Assembly (NCBI GenBank): GCA_937884605.1
Contig: CALGDM010000026.1
Coordinates: 1-57,966, forward strand
From: an uncultured Spiribacter sp.
Lineage (GTDB): Bacteria > Pseudomonadota > Gammaproteobacteria > Nitrococcales > Nitrococcaceae
Direction of reading: 5' to 3'
DNA length: 57,966 nucleotides
Every line of letters begins with the position of its first letter. The first letter of the stretch is position 1. The position numbers and the translations under genes are program-made. The notes below the pieces were generated by a model. It worked only from the letters and a program-made list of their open reading frames with translations, did no database searches and was not told the origin of the DNA. This document shows positions 33,690 through 43,360 of the stretch, piece by piece.

Positions 33690-35768
33690 ATGACCGAGGG
33701 CGCCGCCGCGTCGGGCACGCCGGTGGCCCGCTTGCCGGGGATCGGTCCACGGCTCGCCGAGAAACTGGCGCGGCTGGGGCTCGAGCGGGTCGAGGACATG
33801 CCCTTTCACCTGCCCAATCGCTACGAGGATCGCACCCGGGTGCGGGCCATCGGCGAGCTGGTCCCCGGCGTGGCGGCGCTGGTGGATGGCACGGTAACCG
33901 CGGTGGAGATCGTGGGCGGGCAACGCCGGCGGCTGATCTGTCGCATCAGCGACGGCACCGGCAGTCTCGAGCTGGTGTTCTTTCATTTCTACGCCAGTCA
34001 GCAGCGCCAGATGGCCCGCGGCGTGTCGCTGCGGGTGTTTGGCGAGGCCCGTGCCGGGCCGGTGGTCCTGCAGATGGTCCATCCCGACTGGCAGCGCGTG
34101 GAGGCCGGTGCCGCTCCCGCGCAGGGCGAGTTCAAGCCCGTCTATCCGGCCACCGAGGGTGTGACCCAGGCGGCGCTGCGGCGGGCCATTGCGGCCGCAC
34201 TGGCACGACCCGGCGCCGTCACCGAGTGGTTGCCCGCGCCGCTGCGCGCATCCCTGGATCTGCCATCGCTGGACACGGCGCTGGCGCAGGTCCATGCGCC
34301 GGCCGCCGATAGCGATGTCGATGCACTGCTCGAGGGGCGGCACCCAAGCGTGCGGCGCCTGGCCTTCGAGGAACTGCTGGCCCACCGCCTCAGTCTGCTG
34401 CGCCTGCGCGCCGCCCAGCAGCAGGTCATGCCCGCGCCGGTGATTGGTGAGGACAGGGCCGGGGCAGCGCGTTTTCTGGACGGGCTGGGGTTTGAGTTGA
34501 CCGGCGCCCAGCAGCGCGTGCACGCCGAGGTGCTGGCCGATCTGGGCCAGGCGGTGCCCATGCTGCGACTGGTGCAGGGCGATGTCGGCTCGGGCAAAAC
34601 GGTGATCGCGGCGCTGGCCGCCCTGCATGCCGTGGCCGCCGGCTGGCAGGTGGCGATCATGGCCCCCACCGAGCTGCTCGCCGAGCAGCACGAGCGCAGC
34701 TTTCGGGACTGGCTCGAGCCCCTCGGGTTGCGGGTCGGCTGGCTGAGCGGCCGCGCTGGAGCCGCCCAGCGGCGGGCCACGCTGAGCGGGCTGGCCGCCG
34801 GCGACATCCAGGTGGTGGTGGGCACCCACGCGCTGTTCCAGGCCGATGTGGTGTTCCAGTCGCTGGGCCTGGTGGTGATCGACGAGCAGCATCGCTTCGG
34901 CGTCCATCAACGTCTGGCGTTGCGGGATAAGGGCAGCGACCGTCACCAGCCCCATCAGATGGTGATGACCGCCACACCCATCCCGCGCACGCTGGCGATG
35001 ACCGCCTACGCCGATCTGGATACTTCGGTGATCGACGAGTTGCCGCCGGGGCGTTTGCCCGTGCAGACCGTCGCCCTCCCGGACACCCGCCGCGAAGCCG
35101 TCATCGAGCGCATTCGGGCGGTCGGCGCGCAGGGCCGGCAAGCCTACTGGGTGTGCACCCTGGTGGAGGACTCGGACTGGCTCGAAGCCGAGGCGGCCGA
35201 AGCCACCGCTGAGCGACTGCGCGAGCAACTGCCGGGGCTGAGTATCGGGCTGGTGCACGGGCGCCTGTCGGCGTCCGCCAAAGAGCATGTCATGGCGCAA
35301 TTCGAGGCCGGCGAGATCGATCTGCTGGTGGCCACCACCGTCATCGAAGTGGGTGTCAATGTCCCCAACGCCTCGCTGATGATCATCGAGAATGCCGAGC
35401 GGCTGGGTCTCTCGCAATTGCACCAGCTGCGCGGCCGGGTGGGGCGCGGGCATGCCCGAAGCAGCTGCGTGCTGCTGTACCATGGTCCGCTGGGCGATAC
35501 GGCCCGGGCGCGCCTGGGCGTGCTGCGCGAGAGCAACGACGGATTTCGCATCGCCCGGCGCGATCTCGAAATCCGTGGCCCCGGCGAAGTGCTGGGCACG
35601 CGCCAGACCGGGGCGCTGACCTATCGGATTGCGGATCTGACCCGCGACGGCGATCTGCTGGACTCGGTCCAGGTGGCGGCGCGCGAGCTGCTCGACGCCG
35701 ATCCGGTGGCCGTGTCCGAGTTGATTCGCCGCTGGGTGGGCGAGGGCGAGCGTTACGCACAGGTATGA
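33690..35768 (+). CDS. recG: ATP-dependent DNA helicase RecG
   Basis: Double-stranded DNA translocase that reverses stalled replication forks and processes recombination intermediates. The 692 residues match E. coli (693). The N-terminal wedge/OB domain (about 1-230) includes LPGIGPRLAEKLARLGLERV; the helicase core has Walker A QGDVGSGKTVIAALAAL, the DEQH-type box LVVIDEQHRFGVHQRLAL and motif III MTATPIPRTLAMTAYAD. The later motifs include VHGRLSASAKEHVMAQFEAG, LVATTVIEVGVNVPNA and HQLRGRVGRGHARSSCVLLY. It starts 3 bases after ridA. Confidence 0.96.
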   Translation: MTEGAAASGTPVARLPGIGPRLAEKLARLGLERVEDMPFHLPNRYEDRTRVRAIGELVPGVAALVDGTVTAVEIVGGQRRRLICRISDGTGSLELVFFHFYASQQRQMARGVSLRVFGEARAGPVVLQMVHPDWQRVEAGAAPAQGEFKPVYPATEGVTQAALRRAIAAALARPGAVTEWLPAPLRASLDLPSLDTALAQVHAPAADSDVDALLEGRHPSVRRLAFEELLAHRLSLLRLRAAQQQVMPAPVIGEDRAGAARFLDGLGFELTGAQQRVHAEVLADLGQAVPMLRLVQGDVGSGKTVIAALAALHAVAAGWQVAIMAPTELLAEQHERSFRDWLEPLGLRVGWLSGRAGAAQRRATLSGLAAGDIQVVVGTHALFQADVVFQSLGLVVIDEQHRFGVHQRLALRDKGSDRHQPHQMVMTATPIPRTLAMTAYADLDTSVIDELPPGRLPVQTVALPDTRREAVIERIRAVGAQGRQAYWVCTLVEDSDWLEAEAAEATAERLREQLPGLSIGLVHGRLSASAKEHVMAQFEAGEIDLLVATTVIEVGVNVPNASLMIIENAERLGLSQLHQLRGRVGRGHARSSCVLLYHGPLGDTARARLGVLRESNDGFRIARRDLEIRGPGEVLGTRQTGALTYRIADLTRDGDLLDSVQVAARELLDADPVAVSELIRRWVGEGERYAQV

Positions 35769-35780
35769 GGGGATTCCAGC

Positions 35781-36332
35781 ATGGCTGAGCCGGGACTGCG
35801 TCACTGGCGACCGCGGGGTGTGCCCGGCGCTCGTCCGCGGCCGGGGGCCGTCCGCGACTGGCTGGACGAACCGGGTTCGCTGACCCGGCGACTGCGGGCG
35901 CAGGCCGGCGGCGCGTTCGACGTGCAGGTCCTGCGCGAGTATTGGGGGCGGCCCTGGCCGGACGAGCGTCGCCGGCTGGGCGCCCCCGGGCCGGCCTGGC
36001 TGTGGATTCGTGAGGTCAGGCTGGGCGCCGGGGACCAGCCCTGGATCTATGCCCGCAGCGTCATTCCGCGTCACAGTCTCGAGGGGCCACTGCGCCGTCT
36101 GCGCACCCTGGGGCGGCAACCGCTGGGGGCGTTGCTGTTTGGCCGCTACCCGGTGGCCCGCGGGCCCATCGAGGTGGCGGCACTGACCGGCGACTCGCGG
36201 TTGGGCGCCCGGGCCCGGGCGCAGGGCGCCCAACCGCAATGGGCGCGGCGCTCGGTGTTCTCGATCGCCGGCCGTCCGTTGCTGGTGACCGAGGTTTTCC
36301 TGCAACCCCTGATCGAGGAGCTGCACGCATGA
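35781..36332 (+). CDS. ubiC: chorismate lyase
   Basis: Removes pyruvate from chorismate to give 4-hydroxybenzoate, the first committed step of ubiquinone synthesis. The 183 residues contain typical UbiC stretches: [17 protein letters not shown], an aromatic/acid segment [20 protein letters not shown], the arginine-rich [19 protein letters not shown], and the C-terminal [20 protein letters not shown] with the conserved glutamate. Its last 4 bases (ATGA) overlap the ubiA start, so the pair is translationally coupled. It is 12 bases after recG, and a shared message is possible. Confidence 0.93.
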   Translation: MAEPGLRHWRPRGVPGARPRPGAVRDWLDEPGSLTRRLRAQAGGAFDVQVLREYWGRPWPDERRRLGAPGPAWLWIREVRLGAGDQPWIYARSVIPRHSLEGPLRRLRTLGRQPLGALLFGRYPVARGPIEVAALTGDSRLGARARAQGAQPQWARRSVFSIAGRPLLVTEVFLQPLIEELHA

Positions 36333-37210
36333 GCGCATCCGTCACCGACTGGGGGCATCGGCTGGCGCTGTATGCCCGGCTGGCGCGCCTGAACCGACCC
36401 ATCGGCAACTTCCTGCTGCTGTGGCCCACGCTCTGGGCGTTGTGGCTGGCGGCGGCCGGCGAGCCGCGGCTGGATGTGCTGGTGGTGTTCGTGCTGGGCG
36501 TGGTGGTGATGCGCGCCGCCGGCTGCGTGATCAATGACTATGCCGATCGCGACTTTGATCGCCACGTCAAACGCACCCGTACCCGGCCATTGACCACCGG
36601 CGAGGTCAGCGAGCGCGAGGCGCTACTGCTGTTTGTGGCCCTGTGCCTGATCGCCTTCGCCCTGGTGCTGCTCATGAACCGGCTCACGATCCTGCTCTCG
36701 CTGGGCGGTGTGGCCCTTGCCGCCACCTATCCGTTCATGAAACGCCACACCCATCTCCCGCAGGTCCACCTGGGGGCGGCCTTCGGCTGGGCAGCCCCCA
36801 TGGCCTTTGCCGCCCAGACCGGCAATGTGCCGGCGCTCGCCTGGCTGGTATTCGCCGCCTCGGTGGTGTGGGCGACCATCTACGACACCCAGTACGCCAT
36901 GGTCGATCGCGACGACGATCTGAAGGTGGGCATCAAGTCCACGGCGGTGCTGTTCGGGCGCTACGACCGGGCCATGATCGGGCTGCTGCAGGTCTTGTTG
37001 ACGCTGTTGCTGGCGGTGATCGGCTGGCGCGCCGGCCTGGGGCCGGTGTACTACCTGGCGCTGGCGCTGGGCGCTGGGCTGTTCCTGCGCCAGCAGTGGC
37101 TGATCCGCGACCGCAGCCGTGACGGCAGTTTTGGGGCGTTTCTCAACAACAATCTGTACGGCGGTGTGGTGTTCGTGGGTATTGCGCTGTCCTATCTGAC
37201 AGGCGGCTAA
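36329..37210 (+). CDS. ubiA: 4-hydroxybenzoate octaprenyltransferase
   Basis: Membrane enzyme that attaches the polyprenyl tail to 4-hydroxybenzoate made by UbiC. The ATG at 36329 gives 293 residues with about eight to nine helices. Both aspartate-rich motifs are present: [20 protein letters not shown] and [20 protein letters not shown], which bind Mg-pyrophosphate of the prenyl donor. The N-terminal [20 protein letters not shown] is the family signature. Its last 4 bases overlap the end of the convergent comF gene. Confidence 0.95.
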   Translation: MSASVTDWGHRLALYARLARLNRPIGNFLLLWPTLWALWLAAAGEPRLDVLVVFVLGVVVMRAAGCVINDYADRDFDRHVKRTRTRPLTTGEVSEREALLLFVALCLIAFALVLLMNRLTILLSLGGVALAATYPFMKRHTHLPQVHLGAAFGWAAPMAFAAQTGNVPALAWLVFAASVVWATIYDTQYAMVDRDDDLKVGIKSTAVLFGRYDRAMIGLLQVLLTLLLAVIGWRAGLGPVYYLALALGAGLFLRQQWLIRDRSRDGSFGAFLNNNLYGGVVFVGIALSYLTGG

Positions 37211-37932
37211 ATCGCCCGGGCCAGGGCGATCACCTCGATGCGCTTGACCCCGCCCTGGCGCAGGCAATCGGCCACCGCCGCCAGGCTGGCGCCGGTGGTC
37301 ACGACGTCATCCACCAGAGTGACTGCGGGCGGGGGCGGGCGCTGCAAGCGGAATGCCCCGTGCAGGTTGGTGCGCCGGTCGGCGGCCGTCTGGCCACGCT
37401 GGGGCGCGGTGTAGCGGTGGCGCCGGATCAGCGATGACGCCACCGGCGGCCCCAGCCAGCCGGCGATTAGCGCCGATTGGTTGAAGCCGCGCCGGCGATA
37501 GCGGGTTGGATGCAGCGGCATGGGCACCAGCGGGCCCTGGCAGGGGGTGCGGCGTTGATGCAGTGCCGCGGCGGCCAGCTCGGTCAGCAGACGGCCGGCA
37601 GCCAGATCCTCGTGCAGCTTGAACGCCCGAATCAGGTCATCAACGCCATCGCTGTAGGTCCAGATCACGCGGGTTCGATCAAGCGGCGGCGGTGCGGTGC
37701 GACAGCCCGCGCAAAGCGGCTCGCCCGAGGCCAGCGGCAGGCCGCAGCGCTCGCAGGCCGCGCTGATCCAGGGCAGATCCTCGCGACAGCCGGGGCACAG
37801 CGGGCACGCCAGGCTGCGGGCCTGACAGAACCGGCAGCGGCCGCTGAACAGGTTGTGCAAAAACGCCGCCCAGCGGCCGGGCGGCCGCCACGCGGTGCGG
37901 GTTTGAGGCGGCTTGGCGGGGGGTCGGCTCAT
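37207..37932 (-). CDS. comF: ComF-family phosphoribosyltransferase-like protein
   Basis: ComF/GntX-type protein with an N-terminal zinc-ribbon-like region and a C-terminal phosphoribosyltransferase fold. The ATG at 37932 gives 241 residues. Cysteine pairs are in [30 protein letters not shown] and CAGCRTAPP; the PRPP loop is [40 protein letters not shown] is another hallmark. The family helps DNA uptake in naturally competent bacteria and may act with type IV pili such as those encoded at 18.6-22.1 kb, but the biochemical activity is not settled. Confidence 0.9.
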   Translation of the reverse strand: MSRPPAKPPQTRTAWRPPGRWAAFLHNLFSGRCRFCQARSLACPLCPGCREDLPWISAACERCGLPLASGEPLCAGCRTAPPPLDRTRVIWTYSDGVDDLIRAFKLHEDLAAGRLLTELAAAALHQRRTPCQGPLVPMPLHPTRYRRRGFNQSALIAGWLGPPVASSLIRRHRYTAPQRGQTAADRRTNLHGAFRLQRPPPPAVTLVDDVVTTGASLAAVADCLRQGGVKRIEVIALARAI

Positions 37933-38018
37933 GCCGCCAGACTGCCGGTGCGCCCGGGCCGCGACCAGTACCCGGGCGGGCGCTGCCGACCGGCGGCGGA
38001 TTATGTCAGGATGGACGT

Positions 38019-38915
38019 ATGTCAGATCTCGCCGATGATCCCCTGCAGCTTGATCCCCGGGTGCTTCGCCGCCGGCTGGAGCGCGCCGCACCGCGTTTCG
38101 ACGAGGCGGCGGTGCTCCACGGCGAGGTCAGTCGACGACTGGTGGAACGGCTCGACTACATCCGCCTGCAGCCGGCCGCGATGCTGGATCTTGGCTGTGC
38201 CAGCGGACTGAACACCCAGGCGCTGCGCAAGCGCTATCCGCGGGCGGATTACTACGCCATGGATCTGGTCGCCCCGCTGGTGGCGCAGACGCGGCGGCGG
38301 GCCGGCCGCTGGCGCCGTCCGCCGGGGGTGTGCGCGGGGCTCGATCAGCTGCCGTTTCGCAATGACAGCTTTGATCTGGTGGTCTCGAGTCTGGCGCTGC
38401 ATCGCGTGCCCGATCTGGCGCCCACGGCCCGCGAGTTGCAGCGCGTGCTGCGCCCCGACGGCGTGCTGCTGTTTGCCACCTTTGGGCCGGATACCCTCGA
38501 CGAATTGCGCACGGCCTGGCAGGCAGCCGACCAGACGCCGCATGTGCACGGCTTTGTTGATATGCATGATATTGGCGATGCCCTGGTCAATGCCCGCCTG
38601 GCGGATCCGGTGATGGACATGGAGCATTTCACGCTGACCTATGCCGATGTGCCCGCCCTGATCCGCGATCTTGACGCGCTGGGACTGCGCAATGCCCTGG
38701 CGGCCCGCCAGCCGGGCCTCACCTCGAGGCAGCGCTGGCAGGCCATGGAAACCGCCTATCAGGCGCTTGCCGACGCCGAGGGCCGGTTGCCGGCAACCTG
38801 GGAAATCGCCTACGGGCACGCCTGGGGCACCGATGCCCAGATGCAGATGACCGGCGATGACGGCGCCGTGCGGGTGCCGCTGGATACCCTGTCAATGCCT
38901 CATCGCCAGCGCTGA
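38019..38915 (+). CDS. bioC: SAM-dependent methyltransferase, BioC-like (malonyl-ACP O-methyltransferase)
   Basis: Class I methyltransferase of 298 residues. The SAM loop is AMLDLGCASGLNTQALRKRY, followed by YYAMDLVAPLV and DQLPFRNDSFDLVVSSLALH. The N-terminal RAAPRFDEAAVLHGEVSRRL fits BioC, which methylates malonyl-ACP to start biotin synthesis; BioC normally begins with a similar AARTFD-type helix. comF is often next to bio genes in gammaproteobacteria, and it is divergent from this gene with an 86-base gap, which supports the call. No bioB, bioF or bioH is in the window. A related methyltransferase remains possible. Confidence 0.75.
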   Translation: MSDLADDPLQLDPRVLRRRLERAAPRFDEAAVLHGEVSRRLVERLDYIRLQPAAMLDLGCASGLNTQALRKRYPRADYYAMDLVAPLVAQTRRRAGRWRRPPGVCAGLDQLPFRNDSFDLVVSSLALHRVPDLAPTARELQRVLRPDGVLLFATFGPDTLDELRTAWQAADQTPHVHGFVDMHDIGDALVNARLADPVMDMEHFTLTYADVPALIRDLDALGLRNALAARQPGLTSRQRWQAMETAYQALADAEGRLPATWEIAYGHAWGTDAQMQMTGDDGAVRVPLDTLSMPHRQR

Positions 38916-39005
38916 GGCGATCGGCGTCGGGGGTGTTGCTTTCCTCCGCGCGCGGAATTCACTAAACTTGACGCCTATCAGTTTTAACCCGAGCGGGGCG
39001 GGCCC

Positions 39006-39587
39006 ATGAGTACCCGGACGGAAAGCGAGCCGAATCACGGCCGCCGCTTTGTTCTGGCGCCCAATATCGCGCCCGACTGGCGGCAGACGATGCTGATTTT
39101 TGCCGGCATCAGCACGGTATGTCTGGGGATTGCGCTGGTCTGTACCTGGTACGGGCTCTGGCCGATCCTGCCGTTTGCGGGCATTGAAGTGACGGCGCTG
39201 GGATGGGCGCTGTACAAGTCGGCGCGACGCTCGCTCGACCGCGAGATCATTCACGTCGTGGACAACGCCGTGGTGGTGGAAAAGGGCTGCGGCCGGGTCG
39301 AGCAGCGCTTCGAAATGGACCGGACCTGGACCGATGTGCAGCTTCGCCGGGTGTCCCGGCGCTGGGACGAAACCCAGTTGCTGCTGCGCTCGCGGGATCA
39401 GTCGCTGGTGATTGGCGCGTTTCTCGACACGGACGAGCGACGCAGCCTTGAGCGGGCGCTGCGGGCCTGTATCGGGCCGATGGCCCGATGGGGGGATGAG
39501 CGTCCGGTGATGGCCACCGAATCGAATGGGCCGGGGAGATCCTGGAAGCCGGGGCTCACCGCTAACGTTGGAGAAGAATCGGGATGA
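39006..39587 (+). CDS. DUF2244-family membrane protein
   Basis: A 193-residue inner-membrane protein with two helices (about residues 29-50, TMLILFAGI-type, and 55-72, WPILPFAGIEVTALGWALY) followed by a cytoplasmic or periplasmic domain with VVDNAVVVEKGCGRVEQRFE and LLLRSRDQSLVIGAFLDTDE. This pattern is DUF2244 (PF10003 type), often found beside coxB. The stop overlaps the coxB ATG by 4 bases, so it is co-translated with the oxidase genes and probably has an assembly or regulatory role. Exact function is unknown. Confidence 0.85.
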   Translation: MSTRTESEPNHGRRFVLAPNIAPDWRQTMLIFAGISTVCLGIALVCTWYGLWPILPFAGIEVTALGWALYKSARRSLDREIIHVVDNAVVVEKGCGRVEQRFEMDRTWTDVQLRRVSRRWDETQLLLRSRDQSLVIGAFLDTDERRSLERALRACIGPMARWGDERPVMATESNGPGRSWKPGLTANVGEESG

Positions 39588-40459
39588 CTGCAGCAACCGC
39601 GATGAAGCGCGCGGGTCAACTGACCGCCCTGGCGGCCGCCTTGATCACCGCACCGGCCAGCGCCGACTTTGGCCTGCTCAACATGACGCAGGGAGTCACC
39701 GAGTCGAGTCGCGAGATCTATGGCCTGCACATGACCATTTTCATGATCACCGTGGTGATTGGTGTGGGCGTGTTCGGAGCCATGTTCTATTCGATTTTCC
39801 GGCATCGGAAATCGCGTGGCGTGACCCCTTCGAAATTCCATCACAGCACCACCATGGAGATCGTCTGGACGGTTATCCCGCTGGTCATTCTGGTGGCCAT
39901 GGCGGTGCCTGCCACCCGGGTGCTGATCGACCTCGACGACACCAGCGGCTCGGAAATGACCGTCAAGGTAACCGGCTATCAGTGGTTCTGGGGCTATGAA
40001 TACCGCGGCGAAGACGTGCAGTTCCTGAGCCGGCTGTCCACTGACAGTGACCGGGCGCGGCGCCTCGACTCGGGAATCAAGCCGGCGTCGGTGGACAACT
40101 ACCTGCAGAACGTCGATCAGCGCCTGGTCCTGCCGGTCGACACCCGCATCCGCTTTCAGATCACCGGCGCGGATGTCATCCACTCGTGGTGGATGCCGGA
40201 TCTGGGCTGGAAAAAGGATGCGATCCCGGGCTATGTCAACGAGATGTGGACCGAAATCGAAGAGCCGGGGGTCTACCGCGGCCGCTGTGCCGAGCTGTGC
40301 GGGCGTGACCACGGCTTCATGCCCATCGTGGTCGAGGCCCTGCCCAAGGCGGAGTTCGAGACCTGGCTTGCCAACCGCCAGGCCAGTGGTGAGGGCATGA
40401 CGGCGGATGCCGATGCCGACACGACGCCGGAGACCGATGGCGAGCTGGCCGCCCGGTAA
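39584..40459 (+). CDS. coxB: cytochrome c oxidase subunit II
   Basis: Accepts electrons from cytochrome c at its CuA centre and passes them to subunit I. The 291-residue protein has a signal-like N terminus ([20 protein letters not shown]), two membrane helices, the aromatic QWFWGYEY loop, and the CuA ligands: the histidine in [12 protein letters not shown], and the cysteines, histidine and methionine in [17 protein letters not shown]. The C-terminal tail is acidic and low complexity ([16 protein letters not shown]), with no fused cytochrome c domain. It begins the coxBA-x-C cluster. Confidence 0.95.
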   Translation: MTAATAMKRAGQLTALAAALITAPASADFGLLNMTQGVTESSREIYGLHMTIFMITVVIGVGVFGAMFYSIFRHRKSRGVTPSKFHHSTTMEIVWTVIPLVILVAMAVPATRVLIDLDDTSGSEMTVKVTGYQWFWGYEYRGEDVQFLSRLSTDSDRARRLDSGIKPASVDNYLQNVDQRLVLPVDTRIRFQITGADVIHSWWMPDLGWKKDAIPGYVNEMWTEIEEPGVYRGRCAELCGRDHGFMPIVVEALPKAEFETWLANRQASGEGMTADADADTTPETDGELAAR

Positions 40460-40487
40460 ACAGAATCAGACAGGGGAGATGGTTGAG

Positions 40488-42062
40488 ATGACGGCAACGA
40501 CCTACAACGACGCATCGCATGAGGGGGAGCCGACCGGTTTCACCCGCTGGCTGGTGACCACCAACCACAAGGACATCGGGTCGATGTACCTGCTGTTCTC
40601 GCTGGCCATGTTCCTGGTGGGCGGCGCAATGGCACTGGTGATCCGCGCCGAGCTGTTCCAGCCCGGCCTTCAGCTTGTCGATCCGTACTTCTTCAATCAG
40701 ATGACCACCATGCACGCGCTGGTGATGATCTTCGGCGCGGTCATGCCCGCGTTTACCGGGCTGGCCAACTGGATGATCCCACTGATGGTGGGCGCGCCCG
40801 ACATGGCGCTGCCGCGCATGAACAACTGGAGCTTCTGGCTGCTGCCGTTCGGCTTTGCCGTACTGCTGTCGACGCTGTTCATGCCCGGCGGTGGCCCGGC
40901 AGGTGGCTGGACCATGTATCCGCCGCTCATGCTCCAGACCGGTACCGCCTTCCCGTTCGTGATCTTCGCGATCCACGTGCTTGGCATCAGCTCGATCATG
41001 GGCTCGATCAACGTCATCGCCACGATCCTGAACATGCGGGCCCCGGGCATGAGCCTGATGAAAATGCCGCTGTTCGTATGGACGTGGCTGATCACCGCCT
41101 ACCTGATGATCGCGGTCATGCCGGTACTGGCCGGTGCGGTGACCATGCTGCTCACCGATCAGTACTTTGGCACCACGTTCTTCAGCGCCGCGGGTGGCGG
41201 TGATCCCGTGCTCTATCAGCACATCTTCTGGTTCTTCGGGCATCCCGAGGTCTACATCCTGATCCTGCCGGCGTTCGGGATTATCTCGACGATCATCCCC
41301 ACCTTTGCCCGCAAGCCGCTGTTCGGCTACAGCTCGATGGTCTACGCCACCGCGTCCATCGCGTTCCTGTCGTTCATCGTCTGGGCGCATCACATGTTCA
41401 CCGTCGGCATGCCGCTCGCCGGCGAGCTGTTCTTCATGTACTCGACGATGCTCATCGCGGTCCCCACCGGCGTGAAGGTGTTCAACTGGGTCTCGACCAT
41501 GTGGCGCGGGGCGATGACGTTTGAAACGCCCATGCTGTTCGCGCTGGCATTCGTGTTCCTGTTCACCATCGGTGGCTTCTCGGGGCTGATGCTCGCGATC
41601 GCGCCGGCCGACTTCCAGTATCACGACACCTACTTCGTGGTGGCGCATTTCCACTACGTACTGGTCACCGGTGCGGTGTTCGCCATTCTTGCGGCGGCCT
41701 ACTACTGGATGCCGAAGTGGACCGGGCATATGTACAGCGAGCGGCTGGGTCAGTGGCACTTCTGGTTGTCCGTGGTGTTCGTCAACGTGCTGTTCTTCCC
41801 GCAGCACTTTCTCGGGCTCGCCGGCATGCCGCGCCGTATCCCGGACTACTCGGTGCAGTTCGCCGACTGGAACATGGTCTCGAGCATCGGCGGGTTCGGC
41901 TTTGGGTTTGCCCAGCTGTTGTTCGTCTACCTGCTCTACAAGTGCATCCGCGGCGGCCAGCAGGCCGAGGCCAAGGCCTGGGAAGGCGCTGACGGTCTCG
42001 AGTGGGATGTGCCGTCACCGGCGCCGCATCACACGTTCGAGACACCGCCGGTGGTCCGTTAG
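40488..42062 (+). CDS. coxA: cytochrome c oxidase subunit I
   Basis: Catalytic subunit holding heme a and the heme a3-CuB site; pumps protons while reducing oxygen. GGGGAG lies 9 bases before the ATG at 40488 but directly abuts the ATG at 40479, so 40488 (524 residues) is preferred. Key sites: FHALMIIF-type heme ligand segment [10 protein letters not shown], the CuB histidine with glutamate GHPEVY of the A1 family, [10 protein letters not shown] for the other CuB histidines, and [14 protein letters not shown] for the heme ligands. Twelve helices are expected. [14 protein letters not shown] is the usual N-terminal signature. Confidence 0.96.
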   Translation: MTATTYNDASHEGEPTGFTRWLVTTNHKDIGSMYLLFSLAMFLVGGAMALVIRAELFQPGLQLVDPYFFNQMTTMHALVMIFGAVMPAFTGLANWMIPLMVGAPDMALPRMNNWSFWLLPFGFAVLLSTLFMPGGGPAGGWTMYPPLMLQTGTAFPFVIFAIHVLGISSIMGSINVIATILNMRAPGMSLMKMPLFVWTWLITAYLMIAVMPVLAGAVTMLLTDQYFGTTFFSAAGGGDPVLYQHIFWFFGHPEVYILILPAFGIISTIIPTFARKPLFGYSSMVYATASIAFLSFIVWAHHMFTVGMPLAGELFFMYSTMLIAVPTGVKVFNWVSTMWRGAMTFETPMLFALAFVFLFTIGGFSGLMLAIAPADFQYHDTYFVVAHFHYVLVTGAVFAILAAAYYWMPKWTGHMYSERLGQWHFWLSVVFVNVLFFPQHFLGLAGMPRRIPDYSVQFADWNMVSSIGGFGFGFAQLLFVYLLYKCIRGGQQAEAKAWEGADGLEWDVPSPAPHHTFETPPVVR

Positions 42063-42076
42063 GCAATCACCGCGCA

Positions 42077-42190
42077 ATGATCAACCGCGAAGTCGATCGA
42101 CGCACACGACGCAGGATCCGCTGGACGGTCGTCCTGCTCGTGCTGCTCGTTCTGGGCATCTATCTGGGGGTTTTCCTCGATCGTCTCTAG
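42077..42190 (+). CDS. 37-residue single-helix membrane peptide in the cox cluster
   Basis: A short frame between coxA and coxC, encoding a basic N terminus (MINREVDRRTRRRIRW) and one membrane helix (TVVLLVLLVLGIYLGVFL), N-in by the positive-inside rule. It sits 14 bases after coxA and 31 before coxC, where many proteobacteria carry a small oxidase assembly peptide followed by Cox11. Cox11 is absent here. It is likely a real gene, equivalent to the 'cytochrome oxidase small assembly protein' annotations, but I see no strong ribosome site (only GCGCA near the ATG) and its function is not known. Confidence 0.6.
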   Translation: MINREVDRRTRRRIRWTVVLLVLLVLGIYLGVFLDRL

Positions 42191-42221
42191 CGATCCGACC
42201 GGGGGAGAGGGAGAGCAGCAA

Positions 42222-43082
42222 ATGGCACAGGCACAGGGCGGCTACTACGTCCCGCATCAAAGCTACTGGCCGATCATCGGCACCATCGGCGTCACCGCGC
42301 TGGTGGTCGGGATCGCGATGTACCTCGAAGGCATGGCGCTGGGTACCTGGGTGATGGGCGGCGGCGGTCTGATCACCGCCTGGTTTGTGTTTGGCTGGTT
42401 CAGTGACGTGGTCAGCGAGGGCGTCAAGGGCCTCTACAGTGATCAGGTCGATCGCTCGCTGCGCTGGGGCATGATCTGGTTCATCTTCTCCGAGATCATG
42501 TTCTTTGCCGCGTTCTTTGGCGCGCTCTTCTACGCCCGGATGCTGTCCGTGCCGTGGCTGTCCGGCGAAGACCCGGCGACCAGCCGTCTGCTGTGGGACT
42601 CAATGGCGCTCAGCTGGCCCACCGCCGGGCCGGCCAATGCGGCCATGGAGTGGCGGCCGATGGCCGCGTGGCCGCTGCCCACCATCAATACGCTGATCCT
42701 GCTGACCTCGGGGATGACGCTGACCATCGCGCATCATGCCCTCAAGGATGACAACCGCACCAAGCTGATCGGTTTCATGTGGGCCACCGTGCTGCTGGGC
42801 ACGCTGTTCATTGGTCTGCAGGCCTACGAGTACTACGAGGCCTACGTCCACCTGAATCTGCGCATGGAAACCGGCATCTACGGGTCGACGTTCTTCATGC
42901 TCACCGGCTTCCACGGCATGCATGTGGTGATCGGCACACTGATGCTGCTGGTGATCACGCTGAGGTGCATGAAAGGCCACTTCAAACCCGAGTCGCACTT
43001 CGGCTTCGAGGGGGCGGCCTGGTACTGGCACTTTGTCGACGTGGTCTGGCTGGGCCTGTATATCTTCGTCTACATCCTCTAG
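42222..43082 (+). CDS. coxC: cytochrome c oxidase subunit III
   Basis: Core membrane subunit without redox centres, which stabilises subunit I and helps proton uptake. The 286 residues have about seven helices. Recognisable segments are MIWFIFSEIMFFAAFFGALF, the MLTGFHGMHVVIGTLMLL region and the final FEGAAWYWHFVDVVWLGLYI. A long ribosome-binding purine tract (GGGGGAGAGGGAGAGC) precedes the ATG. It ends 5 bases from the convergent DUF2909 gene. Confidence 0.95.
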   Translation: MAQAQGGYYVPHQSYWPIIGTIGVTALVVGIAMYLEGMALGTWVMGGGGLITAWFVFGWFSDVVSEGVKGLYSDQVDRSLRWGMIWFIFSEIMFFAAFFGALFYARMLSVPWLSGEDPATSRLLWDSMALSWPTAGPANAAMEWRPMAAWPLPTINTLILLTSGMTLTIAHHALKDDNRTKLIGFMWATVLLGTLFIGLQAYEYYEAYVHLNLRMETGIYGSTFFMLTGFHGMHVVIGTLMLLVITLRCMKGHFKPESHFGFEGAAWYWHFVDVVWLGLYIFVYIL

Positions 43083-43087
43083 CGCGC

Positions 43088-43303
43088 TTATAGCGGACTG
43101 CTGTTCGGGGCAATGGCGCCGGTCAGAAAGCCCACCAGGATCAGCAGAAACAGGATGATCGACAGCGTGATCCGCACCGTCAGGGCATTGAGCGTGCGGC
43201 GCGATTCGCCCCGGTCGCGGATCAGATAGAACAGGCCCGAACCGAGGCTCGCGACGATAACGAACAGTGTGAGCAAGATAGTGATGCGAATTGCGAAATC
43301 CAT
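43088..43303 (-). CDS. DUF2909 twin-transmembrane protein
   Basis: A 71-residue protein with two membrane helices (ITILLTLFVIVASLGSGLFY and ITLSIILFLLILVGFLTGAI) joined by a short charged loop RDRGESRRTLNALTVR. It matches the DUF2909 pattern (PF11137 type) found next to SURF1 and coxC in gammaproteobacteria. AAGGA lies 7 bases before the ATG. It runs opposite to its neighbours, tail to tail with coxC and head to head with surf1. Function unknown, but context suggests an oxidase assembly aid. Confidence 0.85.
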   Translation of the reverse strand: MDFAIRITILLTLFVIVASLGSGLFYLIRDRGESRRTLNALTVRITLSIILFLLILVGFLTGAIAPNSSPL

Positions 43304-43360
43304 GAGCTATTCCTTGTCGCTTTGCGCGCATTGTAAAGGAAGTTACGGGCGGCAGCTGGC

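Noticed and set aside
33024-36338. Very long open frame (1104 codons) on the minus strand
   Set aside because: It lies opposite spoT, ridA, recG and ubiC, which are unmistakable; long antisense frames are expected in GC-rich DNA, and its residue mix is rich in H, R, Q and G with no domain.
38916-39005. Promoter before the DUF2244-coxB cluster (TAAACT with an upstream TTTCCT)
   Set aside because: Hexamers match the consensus too poorly to place a promoter, though one must exist nearby.
42077-42190. Reading the 37-residue peptide as a truncated Cox11
   Set aside because: Cox11 has a distinctive ALVPLYDxFC-type stretch right after its helix, and nothing like it follows here; a separate small peptide fits better.
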